From the NCBI GenBank assembly GCA_900757025.1, contig CAAEMG010000034.1, forward strand, positions 1 through 36,727: a stretch of DNA of 36,727 nucleotides. The letters run 5' to 3'. Every line of letters starts with the position of its first letter. Positions within the stretch are counted from its first letter, which is position 1. This DNA comes from Clostridia bacterium. Its GTDB lineage: Bacteria > Bacillota > Clostridia > Lachnospirales > Anaerotignaceae. Shown piece by piece: positions 23,929-32,109 of this stretch. The translations under genes and the position numbers were made by a program. Below the pieces are notes generated by a model, which worked only from the letters and a program-made list of their open reading frames with translations, did not search any database and was not told the origin of the DNA.

Positions 23929-24152
23929 GGTTTGACGAATAGCTTACTCTATAAAAAGCCATAGAGATTTTGTCATGTTGAGCGGAGTGCATAGCACGTA
24001 GTCGAAACATACCATCTCTTTGTCGAATACATAAAAAATGGTAAACTCATGGCTTTCCATTTGTGTTTATGAGATCCTTCGACTTCACTTCGTTCCGCTC
24101 AGGATGACAAAATATTTAATGATTTTTACAATGTCAAGGTATTCACCAAATC
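23929..24152. repeat. MITE-like palindromic repeat, copy 2 (224 bp), inverted relative to copy 1
   Basis: Fills the 270-base gap between the acyltransferase stop and the small gene at 23885. Outer inverted ends: GGTTTGACGAATAGC at 23929 and GATTTGGTGAATACC read inward from 24152. Inner inverted pair: TTTTGTCATGTTGAGCGGAG at 23968 and, on the other strand from about 24113, TTTTGTCATCCTGAGCGGAA. The middle has GTCGAAACATACCATCTC, matched in copy 1 by ACATATCATATCTTTGTC on the opposite strand. It would fold as a long hairpin when transcribed. There is no ORF of its own. Confidence 0.75.
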
Positions 24153-24157
24153 AAAAT

Positions 24158-25195
24158 TCAACCTGTTTTCCCCAAAACCATCTTCTTAATATTTTTATAC
24201 AAAATGCAAATTCCGAACGCCGCCGCATAAACAATAACAAACCTTATAAAAAACTGCTTTGTTACAGAATTTATGCCGTATTTTGCAATTTGGTCGTTTA
24301 CAATAAAAATTATAAGGCAGTGTATAAGATACACATTGTAGCTTACGCTGTCAAGCTGTTTTAAAAACGGAATTTTAATATTCCTAAGCCATATGCCTAC
24401 ACAAAATAAAAAAGCTATTGCACTTATGCAGTATATCATATGCAAATTTTCCGTAAAAGAAAAATACTGCCCATAAACAAAACCTTTATATGAAAAATAT
24501 AAATCAACTACTCCTGCCACCGCAAAAAACACAGCCAAAGCCAAAATATTCTTTTTTATATACTCGCATACTTTGTCATAATTTCTTCCCAAATAACATC
24601 CGGCAGTCCAATAAATAAGATATGTTGTAAATATTCTGTCTGTATAGCCCGATATTTTTTCAAAGCCCGATAATGCCAAAGGAAAATAATGCTTTGTAAC
24701 AAGCATTATAACAAAAGAAATTACTATCGCCACAGGAAAGCTCATATTATCAACCATTTTTATCCATAACGGCATAAGCAGATAAAACTGCATTATAGCA
24801 ACTATAAAATAAAACGGACTTACAAGAGAGCCTGAAAGTACATAAAAAACAAACTCTTTTATGCTGAAACCAAAATATCCGTGATGCATAAAATATATAT
24901 AATACAAGGCAACAACCGCCACATATGGCATATAAACTGCCTTAAGCCTTTTCATCATAAAAGAAAAATAATTAAATTCATTTTCACTTTTAAGAAAATA
25001 CTTTACTGCGCTTAAAAATATAAACCCTTGCACGACAAATGCCGATAATCGCCACGGAACAAATATAAGTGTATACGCCGCCGAAGGACGCACAAAATTT
25101 GAAACCGCATGGCTTGAAATATGTATAAAAACAACCAATATGCAAAGAACCACATTCAAAAACATTATTTCTTGTTTTCTTTTGGTTTTTGTCAC
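24158..25195 (-). CDS. acyltransferase 3 family membrane protein
   Basis: About 345 residues with some ten hydrophobic segments, typical of the acyltransferase-3 group, which O-acetylates or succinylates surface polysaccharides or lipids at the membrane. The N-terminal FLNVVLCILVVFIHISSHA contains the catalytic-type His of helix 1, and SVSYNVYLIHCLIIFIV near the C-terminus is the usual late-helix pattern. The start is uncertain: the frame opens at a TTG (25216); I prefer the GTG at 25195, preceded by GGCGGTG at 6 bases and giving a short basic tail before helix 1. It follows a MATE exporter and a GNAT remnant on the same strand. Substrate unknown. Confidence 0.82.
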   Translation of the reverse strand: MTKTKRKQEIMFLNVVLCILVVFIHISSHAVSNFVRPSAAYTLIFVPWRLSAFVVQGFIFLSAVKYFLKSENEFNYFSFMMKRLKAVYMPYVAVVALYYIYFMHHGYFGFSIKEFVFYVLSGSLVSPFYFIVAIMQFYLLMPLWIKMVDNMSFPVAIVISFVIMLVTKHYFPLALSGFEKISGYTDRIFTTYLIYWTAGCYLGRNYDKVCEYIKKNILALAVFFAVAGVVDLYFSYKGFVYGQYFSFTENLHMIYCISAIAFLFCVGIWLRNIKIPFLKQLDSVSYNVYLIHCLIIFIVNDQIAKYGINSVTKQFFIRFVIVYAAAFGICILYKNIKKMVLGKTG

Positions 25196-25262
25196 TTTTA
25201 ACACCGCCCAACACAAAAAATTACAATCAGTTTATCAAAAACATTCCATACTTTCTTTTTCC

Positions 25263-25415
25263 TTAAATAAACAAAGCTTTGCCTATGATATTGCCTCTTT
25301 TTTCAGCCGAAACAAAAAGCATTTTTATTTTTCGGTTTTCTATCCCCATAACGCCCGTTGTTTCATCATTTTTATCCACCGATACAATAAGCTTTTCCAC
25401 ATTTTTAACAGCCAT
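25263..25415 (-). pseudogene. GNAT acetyltransferase remnant (50-codon ORF)
   Basis: On the minus strand an ATG at 25415 opens a 50-codon frame ending TAA at 25263. Its protein has LIVSVDKNDETTGVMGIEN, then KIKMLFVSAEKRGNIIGKAL (31-48 region), which is the strand-2 to motif-A core of GNAT N-acetyltransferases (xLFVxPexRGkGIGkxL). The N-terminal third and the whole C-terminal half are missing, and the third motif residue is Ile instead of Gly (R40-G-N-I-I-G45). The frame is continuous with the MATE gene across its stop codon, and no good RBS is visible. Most likely a decayed gene between MATE and the acyltransferase; a functional micro-protein is less likely. Confidence 0.6.
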
Positions 25416-25442
25416 ATGCAAAAAATTTCTTCTCTTCTTTCC

Positions 25443-26819
25443 TTAATTTCCGCTATTTTTATCCTCTTTCCCAAGTTTTCTCCATACGGTTAAAAGCATT
25501 GTAATGTAGCAAGCACTTCCGCCTATAAAGTTTGATACAGGCTCTGCAATAAAAACTCCGCTTGTTCCCAAGCCTGCTATTTTAGGCAGTATAAGCGTAA
25601 GAGGAACAACTATAATAACTTTTCTGAATATTGAAAAGAAAACTGCCTGTTTTGATTTTCCCAAAGCAACAAATATAGACTGCCCTGCAAACTGGAATGC
25701 CATCATAAATATTCCGAAAAAATACATATACATTGCCGGAACACCTTTTTCCAAAAGCTCCGTATCGCTGTTAAAAATTCCTATTAAAAATTTAGGGAAC
25801 AAAATAATAAATCCCCATGAAATAAGCGTTATAACTATACAGCTTATAGTTACAAATTTTATTGCGCTTTTTACCCTGTCATATTTTCCGGCACCATAAT
25901 TAAAGCTTAAAACAGGCTGTGAACCGCTTGTAAGTCCGTTTGCCGGAAGATGTACAATTTCCCTTACAGAGTTTAAAACAGTCATTATCGCAACATAAAC
26001 ATCGCCGCCGTAAAGCTGCAAAGTTGCGTTGCAAACAATCTGAACAGTTCCGTTTGTAACCGACATTATAAAGCCTGAAAAACCGAGAGATGCAATTTCT
26101 TTTACAAGTCCAAAATCCACAGGCATACTTCTTTTTTTAAGATTAATAACCGCCTTTTTCCCCGTAAGAAATTTTAAAACCCATACAGCCGAAACAAACT
26201 GTGATATAACAGTTGCCAAAGCCGCACCTTTTATGCCGAAATTAAAAACAAATATAAACAATGGGTCTAAAAGCAAATTAAACACAGCACCTATAGAAAC
26301 AGTAAGCATACCTGTTAAACCAAACCCCTGTGCATTTATAAAGCTGTTAAGACCAATGCTTATCATAGCAAAAATCGTTCCCAAAAGATAAATGTTTATA
26401 TAATCTCTTGCATATGGATATGTAACATCGCTTGCACCGAAAAGATATAAAAGAGGCTTTTTAAATATAAAGCAGATAACTACCAGTATAATGCCTGTAA
26501 TAATAAGCATAGAAAAAGTATTTCCCATTATTTTTTCGGCTTTTTGGCTGTCTCCTGCTCCTCTTGCCATAGAAAAAAGAGGCGAGCCGCCCATACCGAA
26601 AAGATTTGTAAAAGCCGTTATAATGGTTATTATGGGCAGCGCAAGCCCTATTCCCGTCATTGCCCATGCCGATGCCCCCGGTATATGGCCCACAAAAATT
26701 CTGTCTACAACGCTGTATAAAACATTTATAAGCTGTGCCAAAATCATAGGTACTGCAAGGCGCACAATATTTTTCCATACTTTGCCTTTTGAAAAATCGC
26801 TTGACACAGTATAAGCCAT
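25443..26819 (-). CDS. MATE family multidrug / metabolite exporter
   Basis: A 458-residue, twelve-TM cation-coupled efflux protein of the MATE family. It starts with KGKVWKNIVRLAVPMILAQLINVLYSVVDRIFVGH, and shows the second-lobe counterpart SLGFSGFIMSVTNG, followed by ANGLTSGSQPVLSFNYGAGKYDRVKSA. Length and pattern fit the DinF/NorM-like group common in Clostridia, whose substrates are seldom known. AGGAG precedes the ATG by 8 bases. It stands between the BKACE terminator and the GNAT remnant; no regulator lies beside it. Confidence 0.92.
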   Translation of the reverse strand: MAYTVSSDFSKGKVWKNIVRLAVPMILAQLINVLYSVVDRIFVGHIPGASAWAMTGIGLALPIITIITAFTNLFGMGGSPLFSMARGAGDSQKAEKIMGNTFSMLIITGIILVVICFIFKKPLLYLFGASDVTYPYARDYINIYLLGTIFAMISIGLNSFINAQGFGLTGMLTVSIGAVFNLLLDPLFIFVFNFGIKGAALATVISQFVSAVWVLKFLTGKKAVINLKKRSMPVDFGLVKEIASLGFSGFIMSVTNGTVQIVCNATLQLYGGDVYVAIMTVLNSVREIVHLPANGLTSGSQPVLSFNYGAGKYDRVKSAIKFVTISCIVITLISWGFIILFPKFLIGIFNSDTELLEKGVPAMYMYFFGIFMMAFQFAGQSIFVALGKSKQAVFFSIFRKVIIVVPLTLILPKIAGLGTSGVFIAEPVSNFIGGSACYITMLLTVWRKLGKEDKNSGN

Positions 26820-26900
26820 AAAATCATCTCCTATTGTTTTTATAAACTACATACTACCACTTAAAAATAATATGTGTCAAATTCTTGCTTTTAGGCAAAT

Positions 26901-26939
26901 AAAAAGACCGCCGAACATTTAATAATCGGCAGTCTTTTT
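26901..26939 (-). terminator. intrinsic terminator after the BKACE gene
   Basis: AAAAAGACTGCCGA and TCGGCGGTCTTTTT on the minus strand form a 14-bp stem with one G.U pair and an 11-base loop; it ends in T. It may also act on the plus strand, where one mismatch is present. Confidence 0.85.
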
Positions 26940-26986
26940 GGGAAGGAAAGTTTTATAATGTGTATCAATTTCCACAAGAACAGACT

Positions 26987-27799
26987 TTATCTTGCGGTTA
27001 TATTAAGTATCTTCCTTGCTTCATCAGGTGTGGCGGGGGTCTTATCCATAGCCTTTATAAGTTTAACGGTTTTTTCAACCAAAGGAAGATTCTTTTCTGA
27101 AATTGTATCTTTGTCAATGTATTTGCTGTCTTCAAAGCCAATTCTTACAACAGAAGCACCCATACCGAGGGCAGCTGCTACAAGGCCGAAATCTCTTCTG
27201 TTGGCATGTGTAATGCCCCAAAGAGTATCTTCGTTTTCAGGAAGATAGTTTAACATTGACATAAGAGCCTTAGGTTCGCCAGGCATTTCGCCTTCGTGGC
27301 CTAAAACAACAGCATAAAGAAGAGGACTCTTGAAATTAAATTCTTTTCTGAGCTTTTCAGTTGTATTAATCATACCAAGCTCGAAAACTTCAACCTCAGG
27401 TGTTACGCCTTCTTCAAGTATTCTGCCAACACAGTATTTTACATCGTCAATAGGGTTGCGGTATACTGCGTTTCCAAGGTTTACAGAACCTACATTAAGG
27501 CTTGTTGCCTCAACTTCTTTCATTTTAAGCGGTGCGCAGCGCTGAACAATGTTCATATCGGAAACGCCGCCTGTTGAAATCTGTATTATAATATTACTTT
27601 CGGCTTTAATCATATCTATTGTTTCTTTTATAACCGAAAGGTCATCTGTAAGCTGGTTGTTGTAATCTCTTACATGAAGATGAACCATTGCTGCACCTGC
27701 TTTTGCACATGCTATAACGTCATCAGCTATTTCTCTTGGATTATTAACTGCATCAGCACCGCAAACAGCTGCAACGGAAACTATAACTTTATCTGCCAT
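26987..27799 (-). CDS. beta-keto acid cleavage enzyme (BKACE / DUF849 family)
   Basis: A 270-residue zinc-dependent TIM-barrel enzyme. The family (first known member 3-keto-5-aminohexanoate cleavage enzyme, Kce) condenses a beta-keto acid with acetyl-CoA to give acetoacetate and a new acyl-CoA. The metal site HLHVRD is at 40-45 (H40, H42), after AGAAMVHL; IIIQISTGG, VEVFELGM and GEPKALMSML mark later strands. The N-terminal segment lacks the usual TPxxNP(x)xP loop and has CGADAVNNPREIADD instead, so its substrate may differ from Kce. CAGGAGG precedes the ATG. It is the last gene of the TRAP/GntR/cupin block and has its own candidate operator upstream. Confidence 0.88.
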   Translation of the reverse strand: MADKVIVSVAAVCGADAVNNPREIADDVIACAKAGAAMVHLHVRDYNNQLTDDLSVIKETIDMIKAESNIIIQISTGGVSDMNIVQRCAPLKMKEVEATSLNVGSVNLGNAVYRNPIDDVKYCVGRILEEGVTPEVEVFELGMINTTEKLRKEFNFKSPLLYAVVLGHEGEMPGEPKALMSMLNYLPENEDTLWGITHANRRDFGLVAAALGMGASVVRIGFEDSKYIDKDTISEKNLPLVEKTVKLIKAMDKTPATPDEARKILNITAR

Positions 27800-27833
27800 T
27801 TTTTTTATTTCCTCCTGTTTTGCTGCGTAGCAT

Positions 27834-27880
27834 CATATGTGAAAAATTTAATCAACATATGTCATACGTAGTATGTTTAA
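27834..27880 (-). promoter_or_regulatory. candidate GntR operator region upstream of the BKACE gene
   Basis: CATACGTAGTATG (27863-27875) is a palindrome with arms CATAC/GTATG around GTA. On the minus strand it reads CATACTACGTATG, matching sites upstream of dctP and of the racemase-like gene. A second inverted repeat, CATATGT...ACATATG (27834-27840, 27855-27861), and a partial site GCGTAGCATCATA (about 27825-27837) lie between it and the RBS. The gap between cupin and BKACE genes thus looks regulatory. Confidence 0.5.
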
Positions 27881-27893
27881 ATTTAAAATTTTA

Positions 27894-28247
27894 TTATTTG
27901 TATAAAACCTGAGCTATAAGAACTAAAGGTTCTTCACCTTCACAGGCTATAGAATGTGTATCTCCCGGCATAGCTGCTATAATGTCACCGGCTTCAAGCA
28001 TCTGTACTTCTCCGTTTATTTCGTGCTTTGCTTTGCCCGAAACTATAACCATAGACTCCATTTCGTTTTCGTGTGTGTGTTTGCCTATTGTAACACCCTT
28101 TGCAAGAGTATGTCTTACATAAGCTCTGCCTTTTCCAAGCATTTCTTCCGGAGCGTTAAGAAGTTTTTCCATCATTACTGTGCCTTCTCCGCCCATACAG
28201 TGTTCAATAGGAGTTGGAACTATATCTTTTTTCTTTCTTATAATCAT
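27894..28247 (-). CDS. cupin domain protein
   Basis: A 117-residue single-domain cupin. Motif 1 is complete: H57, H59, E64 and G71 in GKHTHENEMESMVIVSG, and motif 2 has H98 in PGDTHSI, so a metal is probably bound. Small cupins of this form act as isomerases, dioxygenases, or sugar/acid-binding proteins; sequence alone does not decide. It starts 11 bases after the GntR stop with AAGGTG as RBS, so the two genes are cotranscribed. Location in the TRAP/BKACE block suggests it handles an intermediate of the imported acid. Confidence 0.85.
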   Translation of the reverse strand: MIIRKKKDIVPTPIEHCMGGEGTVMMEKLLNAPEEMLGKGRAYVRHTLAKGVTIGKHTHENEMESMVIVSGKAKHEINGEVQMLEAGDIIAAMPGDTHSIACEGEEPLVLIAQVLYK

Positions 28248-28258
28248 TTTTAATCACC

Positions 28259-28969
28259 TTATTTTTCATCTTTCCAGAAAATATAATGTTTCTTAACATT
28301 TTCCAATATTTTGCTTCTGTCATTTGAAACAAACATATTAACTATTTCTTCATGCAGGGAAATAAAAATTTCTCTATTGCCTGTGTCAAAAATTCTTCTT
28401 GTTGCTTTTTTTCTTGAAGGTATTGTAAGCCTTGTTATATATTCATAGATATTAACAAGAAGTGGATTTTCGGTACATTCGGTTATAACACGGTGAAACT
28501 GAAGGTCGCTGTCAAGAACAGTTTCCATATCGTCTGTTCTTTTTATTGTTTCCTCCATTTCCCTAAGAGAAGTTTTTATTTTTTCAATCTTCTCATCGTT
28601 CATTTTTTCAAATGCCGCAAACCAAACTCCTATGTCAAACACTCTTCTAAGTTCAACTATGTCGTCTGTGGATTCCTTTTGAAGTATAAGACCGTAAAGC
28701 ATAGAATCAAGCATTCTCTTGTTAAAACTGCTGCTTACAAAAGTACCTTCGGCTCTTTTTATATATACAACGCCAAATGCCTCAAGAATTTTAATTGCCT
28801 CTCTTATAGAGTTTCTGCCAACCTGAAAAGATTCGCAAAGCTCCATTTCTGTAGGTATTTTATCTCCAGGTTTAAGGCTTCCGTCTATAATTGCCGATGT
28901 AATTTCGTCTATTATTCTGTCAACAACAGATTTGCTCGCTATAGGGGATTTAAAAACATTATTCTTCAC
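28259..28969 (-). CDS. GntR/FadR-type transcriptional regulator (FCD domain)
   Basis: A 236-residue regulator. The winged helix (about 12-80) has IPTEMELCESFQVGRNSIRE and AIKILEAFGVVYIKRAEGTFV; the FCD domain follows, with the usual acidic/His metal-site region (DLQFHRVITECTENPLLVNI). The start is a GTG at 28969 with AAGGTGG 7 bases before it. It lies between dctM and the cupin gene. FadR-group proteins often bind sites of the GT-N3-AC kind; GTAGTAY cores occur upstream of the racemase-like gene, dctP and the BKACE gene, so it probably represses this block until its ligand, likely the transported acid or a product, is present. Confidence 0.9.
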   Translation of the reverse strand: MKNNVFKSPIASKSVVDRIIDEITSAIIDGSLKPGDKIPTEMELCESFQVGRNSIREAIKILEAFGVVYIKRAEGTFVSSSFNKRMLDSMLYGLILQKESTDDIVELRRVFDIGVWFAAFEKMNDEKIEKIKTSLREMEETIKRTDDMETVLDSDLQFHRVITECTENPLLVNIYEYITRLTIPSRKKATRRIFDTGNREIFISLHEEIVNMFVSNDRSKILENVKKHYIFWKDEK

Positions 28970-29076
28970 TGCAATACCACCTTAATACTCTTTTTTGTAA
29001 ATCCTTCCTTTTTTAATAATATAGCACTATTTATTTTTAAAATCAATCTTGTACTTTAACAGTTTATATAAGCATT

Positions 29077-29126
29077 ACAGAGCGTGTCTGAATGTATAAA
29101 TAAACACTTTTTCAAGCACGCTCTGT
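29077..29126. repeat. inverted repeat between dctM and the GntR gene
   Basis: ACAGAGCGTG (29077-29086) and CACGCTCTGT (29117-29126) pair perfectly around a 30-base loop. A T run follows on the plus strand only (TATATATTTTTTAG), so it is not a clear terminator for dctM on the minus strand. It may stabilise the dctM mRNA end. Confidence 0.5.
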
Positions 29127-29135
29127 ATATATTTT

Positions 29136-30404
29136 TTAGTGTATAAGTGCCAATGAAAGGAATGGTACATATGTTACTATAAGAAGAGCTACCAAAGACA
29201 TAACAATAAGCGGAGCCATCTTTGCACATATCTCTTCAAATTTAACCTGTCCGATATCGGCTGCAACATAAAGGTTAGGGCCAACAGGTGGTGTAACCTG
29301 ACCGATTGAAAGGTTAAGAACTATGATAACACCAAGGTGTACCATGTTGATGCCAAGAGCCTGAGCTATAGGCATGATAATTGGAACAAGTATATACATT
29401 GCACTTGTGTTGTCCATTACGCAGCCTGCAATAAGGAATATAATGTTTATAACTATAAGCATTATGTACTTGTTAGTTGTAAGGCTGAGGGCAAGTTCTG
29501 TAAGCTGAGCTGCAATGCCCTGCTGTGTAAGTACCCATGAGAAAACGCCTGCGTTCATGATAATAAGAAGTATAATACCTGTTGTTTTTGATGTTTCAAA
29601 AAGTGCTTTTCTGAGCATATCTACTGTAAGCTCACGATAAATTACAACGCCTACAAATACACTGTAGATAACGGCAACCGAAGCAGCCTCTGTAGGTGTG
29701 AAAATACCTGAATAAATACCGCCGAGAACGATAACAGGGCTCATAAGACCCCAGAAAGCGTCTGCAAAGCATTTCCAAATTTCTTTTCCTGTTGCTCTTG
29801 CTTCTTCGCTCTTCCATCCGTTTTTAGTTGCCTTTATAAATACTGTTACGCAAAGCATAAGGGCAAATATACATCCGGGAATAATACCTGAAAGGAAAAG
29901 GTTACTGATTGACTCGCCTGTAATCATACCATAAATAATGAATGTGATACTTGGCGGAATAACTGTACCAAGTGAACCTGATATAGCAGAAAGAGCTGAT
30001 GCAAAGGCAGGGTCATATTTCTGCTTAATCATGGCAGGAATAAGAATTGAACCCATAGCCGCAACTGTGGCTGTACCCGAACCCGATATAGCAGCAAAGA
30101 ACATAGCCGCTACAACCGAAACATAACCAAGACCGCCGTGAACGGGACCGATCATGCTGTTTGCAAGGTTAATAAGTCTTTTTGAAATACCGCCCTTATC
30201 CATTATTGCACCGGCAAGAACGAAAAGAGGTATTGTAAGAAGCGAGAACTTCTGAACCGTCGCCTGAAGTATTGAAGGAATACTTGTAAGCGGGAAGCCT
30301 GTGTATAAAAGCGTTACCGCACTTGAAAGACCGAGGGCAACCGAAATGGGAATATTGGCAAGTATAAGTACGGCAAGTGTGCCTAAAAGTACGAGAGTTA
30401 CCAT
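29136..30404 (-). CDS. dctM: TRAP transporter large permease (DctM)
   Basis: A 422-residue membrane protein, the transport channel subunit of a TRAP system that imports organic acids using a sodium gradient. It has about 12 hydrophobic segments and the family marks LLTIPLFVLAGAIMDKGG, FFAAISGSGTATVAAMGSI, IPPSITFIIYGMITGES, GIFTPTEAASVAVIYS and QVTPPVGPNLYVAADIG. AAGGAGG for this gene lies at the end of dctQ, and only 2 bases separate the two genes. Last of dctP-dctQ-dctM. Confidence 0.96.
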   Translation of the reverse strand: MVTLVLLGTLAVLILANIPISVALGLSSAVTLLYTGFPLTSIPSILQATVQKFSLLTIPLFVLAGAIMDKGGISKRLINLANSMIGPVHGGLGYVSVVAAMFFAAISGSGTATVAAMGSILIPAMIKQKYDPAFASALSAISGSLGTVIPPSITFIIYGMITGESISNLFLSGIIPGCIFALMLCVTVFIKATKNGWKSEEARATGKEIWKCFADAFWGLMSPVIVLGGIYSGIFTPTEAASVAVIYSVFVGVVIYRELTVDMLRKALFETSKTTGIILLIIMNAGVFSWVLTQQGIAAQLTELALSLTTNKYIMLIVINIIFLIAGCVMDNTSAMYILVPIIMPIAQALGINMVHLGVIIVLNLSIGQVTPPVGPNLYVAADIGQVKFEEICAKMAPLIVMSLVALLIVTYVPFLSLALIH

Positions 30405-30406
30405 TT

Positions 30407-30886
30407 TTATTTGTCCTCCTTTCCAAATTCATACTGAAGAAGTCTGATTATTGAAAGAACACCCGAAAGAGGTATTGCAATACCGATCATCCAGCCGGGA
30501 AGCTGCATAACGGCTGTAAGCATTCCTGTCTGTATCTGACCCATAACCATTCTTGTTCCGTAAACTATCCAAATAAAATATGTAACCACGATAATTACAA
30601 TTCTGATAATTTTGTGTATAAGCTTTGCTTTTCCTTTAAGCTTGCCTGCAAGATATTCAAAACCCATGTGTGAGTTTGTTCTGAAGGCAGAAGCTGCTGC
30701 AAGGCAGCAAACCCATACGAACATTGTTGTAACAAGTTCCTGTGTAAATGAAAGATTAAGACTTGGAAGCTTTCTGGAAAGTACGTTTATAAAAGTAACA
30801 ACTGTCATAATAATAAGTGCTACAGAACAAATATATTCTTCAAAATGATTCCAAAATTCAGAAAGCTTTGATTTTCCTTTTGTCAT
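30407..30886 (-). CDS. dctQ: TRAP transporter small permease (DctQ)
   Basis: A 159-residue protein with four membrane segments (about 15-35, 48-68, 88-110 and 128-148), the small subunit that pairs with DctM. Typical stretches are VTFINVLSRKLP, TMFVWVCCLAAASAFRTNSHMGFEYL and LPGWMIGIAIPLSGVLSIIRLLQ. AGGAG lies 9 bases before the ATG. Separated from dctP by 116 bases holding a terminator-like hairpin. Confidence 0.93.
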   Translation of the reverse strand: MTKGKSKLSEFWNHFEEYICSVALIIMTVVTFINVLSRKLPSLNLSFTQELVTTMFVWVCCLAAASAFRTNSHMGFEYLAGKLKGKAKLIHKIIRIVIIVVTYFIWIVYGTRMVMGQIQTGMLTAVMQLPGWMIGIAIPLSGVLSIIRLLQYEFGKEDK

Positions 30887-30920
30887 TCTTTACTGCTCCT
30901 TCCGAAATTTTTTCTGTTTT

Positions 30921-30964
30921 TTAAAAAACAGCCGGTTTCACAGCCTTTGCCGTAAAACCGACTG
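30921..30964 (-). terminator. terminator-like hairpin between dctP and dctQ
   Basis: On the minus strand CAGTCGGTTT (30964-30955) pairs with AAACCGGCTG (30938-30929), with inner pairing possible, followed by TTTTTT. As a partial stop it would make more binding protein than permease, usual for such systems. Confidence 0.75.
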
Positions 30965-31002
30965 CAAAGTTACTACATTTAATTAAAGAGATTGTTCTTT
31001 AA

Positions 31003-32049
31003 TTATTTGAAAAGGTCAATTACATCCTGACCAAGTTCATCGGCATATTTGTCATAGATACCTGCTGATGCATCTTTGAATGCCTGTTTCTGTTCGTCTG
31101 TAAGTTCTGTAATTGTTGTGCCGCCTTCTTTAAGCTTAGCGATGATTTCGCTTTCGTTTTCTGCAAGGTAATCGTTACCCCACTGAAGAGCTTCTTCTGC
31201 TGCTTCTTCAACTGCCTGTTTCTGGCTGTCTGAAAGGCTGTTAAGTTTGTTTGTGTTCATAACCCAGATAGTTGTATCTCTAACGCCGTCCCAAAGTGTT
31301 ACATACTGCTGAACTTCGTTAAGTTTTGATGATGCGAAAACGCTGATAGGGTTTTCCTGAGCATCGATTGTACCCTGCTGAAGAGCTGTGTAAACTTCTG
31401 AGAAGTCCATAGCTGTTGGGTTAGCATGGAAGTAATCTTTGTAAAGGTCAATGAATACGTTTGCACCAGGTACACGGATGTTAAGCCCCTGTAAATCTTC
31501 AGGTGTTGTAATTTCTTTCTTGCTGTTTGAAATCTGACGAGAACCTGCATTGTTGATGCCGAGCATTGTCATGTTAAGAGAGTTGCACCAGCCGTTGATA
31601 GCTGTTTTAAATTCTTCACTGCCGCATTTGTTTATAAGGTCTTCTTCTGTATTAAAGAGGTATGGAAGCCAGAATACATAAAATCTCTTATCAAAGTTTG
31701 CAATGTTTGCAGGTGCACAAGAGTGAATATCAATGTCGCCTGTCTGAACCATTTCAATAGCCTTTGTAAGGTCGCCGCCTGAAAGACCGCAGTTTGTGTA
31801 AACCTTAACTTCTACGCTGCCGTTACTCTTTTCGCTAACAAGTTTAGCAAATTCCTGAGCTGTTAAGTCTGATACAGAGTTAGGAGCCTGTGTATGGCTC
31901 ATGTTAAGAGTTACTTTCTTTTCTGAAGAAGCTCCAGATGCTGAACCAGATGCTGATGAGCTGCTTGATGAACCGCCGCAGGCTGCCATTGAAAGAGCCA
32001 TGCCTGAAACAAGTAAGAGTGAGACTGCTTTTTTAACAAATCTTTTCAT
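31003..32049 (-). CDS. dctP: TRAP transporter substrate-binding lipoprotein (DctP)
   Basis: The extracytoplasmic receptor of the TRAP system, 348 residues. The N-terminus KRFVKKAVSLLLVSGMALSM followed by AAC is a lipoprotein signal with C24 lipidated, then a Ser/Gly linker. The DctP fold is shown by LNMSHTQAPNSVSDLTAQEFAK, the central GLNIRVPGANVFIDLYKD (the conserved Arg that salt-bridges the ligand carboxylate) and ALQQGTIDAQENPISVF. The ligand is probably a carboxylate; its identity is unknown. An in-frame start 15 codons upstream was rejected: GGAGG stands 7 bases before the ATG at 32049. It begins 60 bases after the racemase-like gene, with a probable extra promoter and operator between. 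Confidence 0.93.
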   Translation of the reverse strand: MKRFVKKAVSLLLVSGMALSMAACGGSSSSSSASGSASGASSEKKVTLNMSHTQAPNSVSDLTAQEFAKLVSEKSNGSVEVKVYTNCGLSGGDLTKAIEMVQTGDIDIHSCAPANIANFDKRFYVFWLPYLFNTEEDLINKCGSEEFKTAINGWCNSLNMTMLGINNAGSRQISNSKKEITTPEDLQGLNIRVPGANVFIDLYKDYFHANPTAMDFSEVYTALQQGTIDAQENPISVFASSKLNEVQQYVTLWDGVRDTTIWVMNTNKLNSLSDSQKQAVEEAAEEALQWGNDYLAENESEIIAKLKEGGTTITELTDEQKQAFKDASAGIYDKYADELGQDVIDLFK

Positions 32050-32079
32050 AATTAATCCTCCTGAGATGTTTTGTCTGCG

Positions 32080-32091
32080 TACTACATTATA
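32080..32091 (-). promoter_or_regulatory. candidate GntR operator overlapping a dctP -10 box
   Basis: TACTACATTATA on the plus strand (TATAATGTAGTA on the minus) overlaps a TATAAT at 32091-32086. It shares GTAGTAC and flanks with the other two sites. No good -35 is visible. Confidence 0.45.
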
Positions 32092-32109
32092 CAATACTAT
32101 CTTTAAATA

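Noticed and set aside
24038..24364. 108-codon plus-strand ORF over repeat copy 2 and the acyltransferase end
   Set aside because: Half repeat, half antisense to the acyltransferase; no family resemblance.
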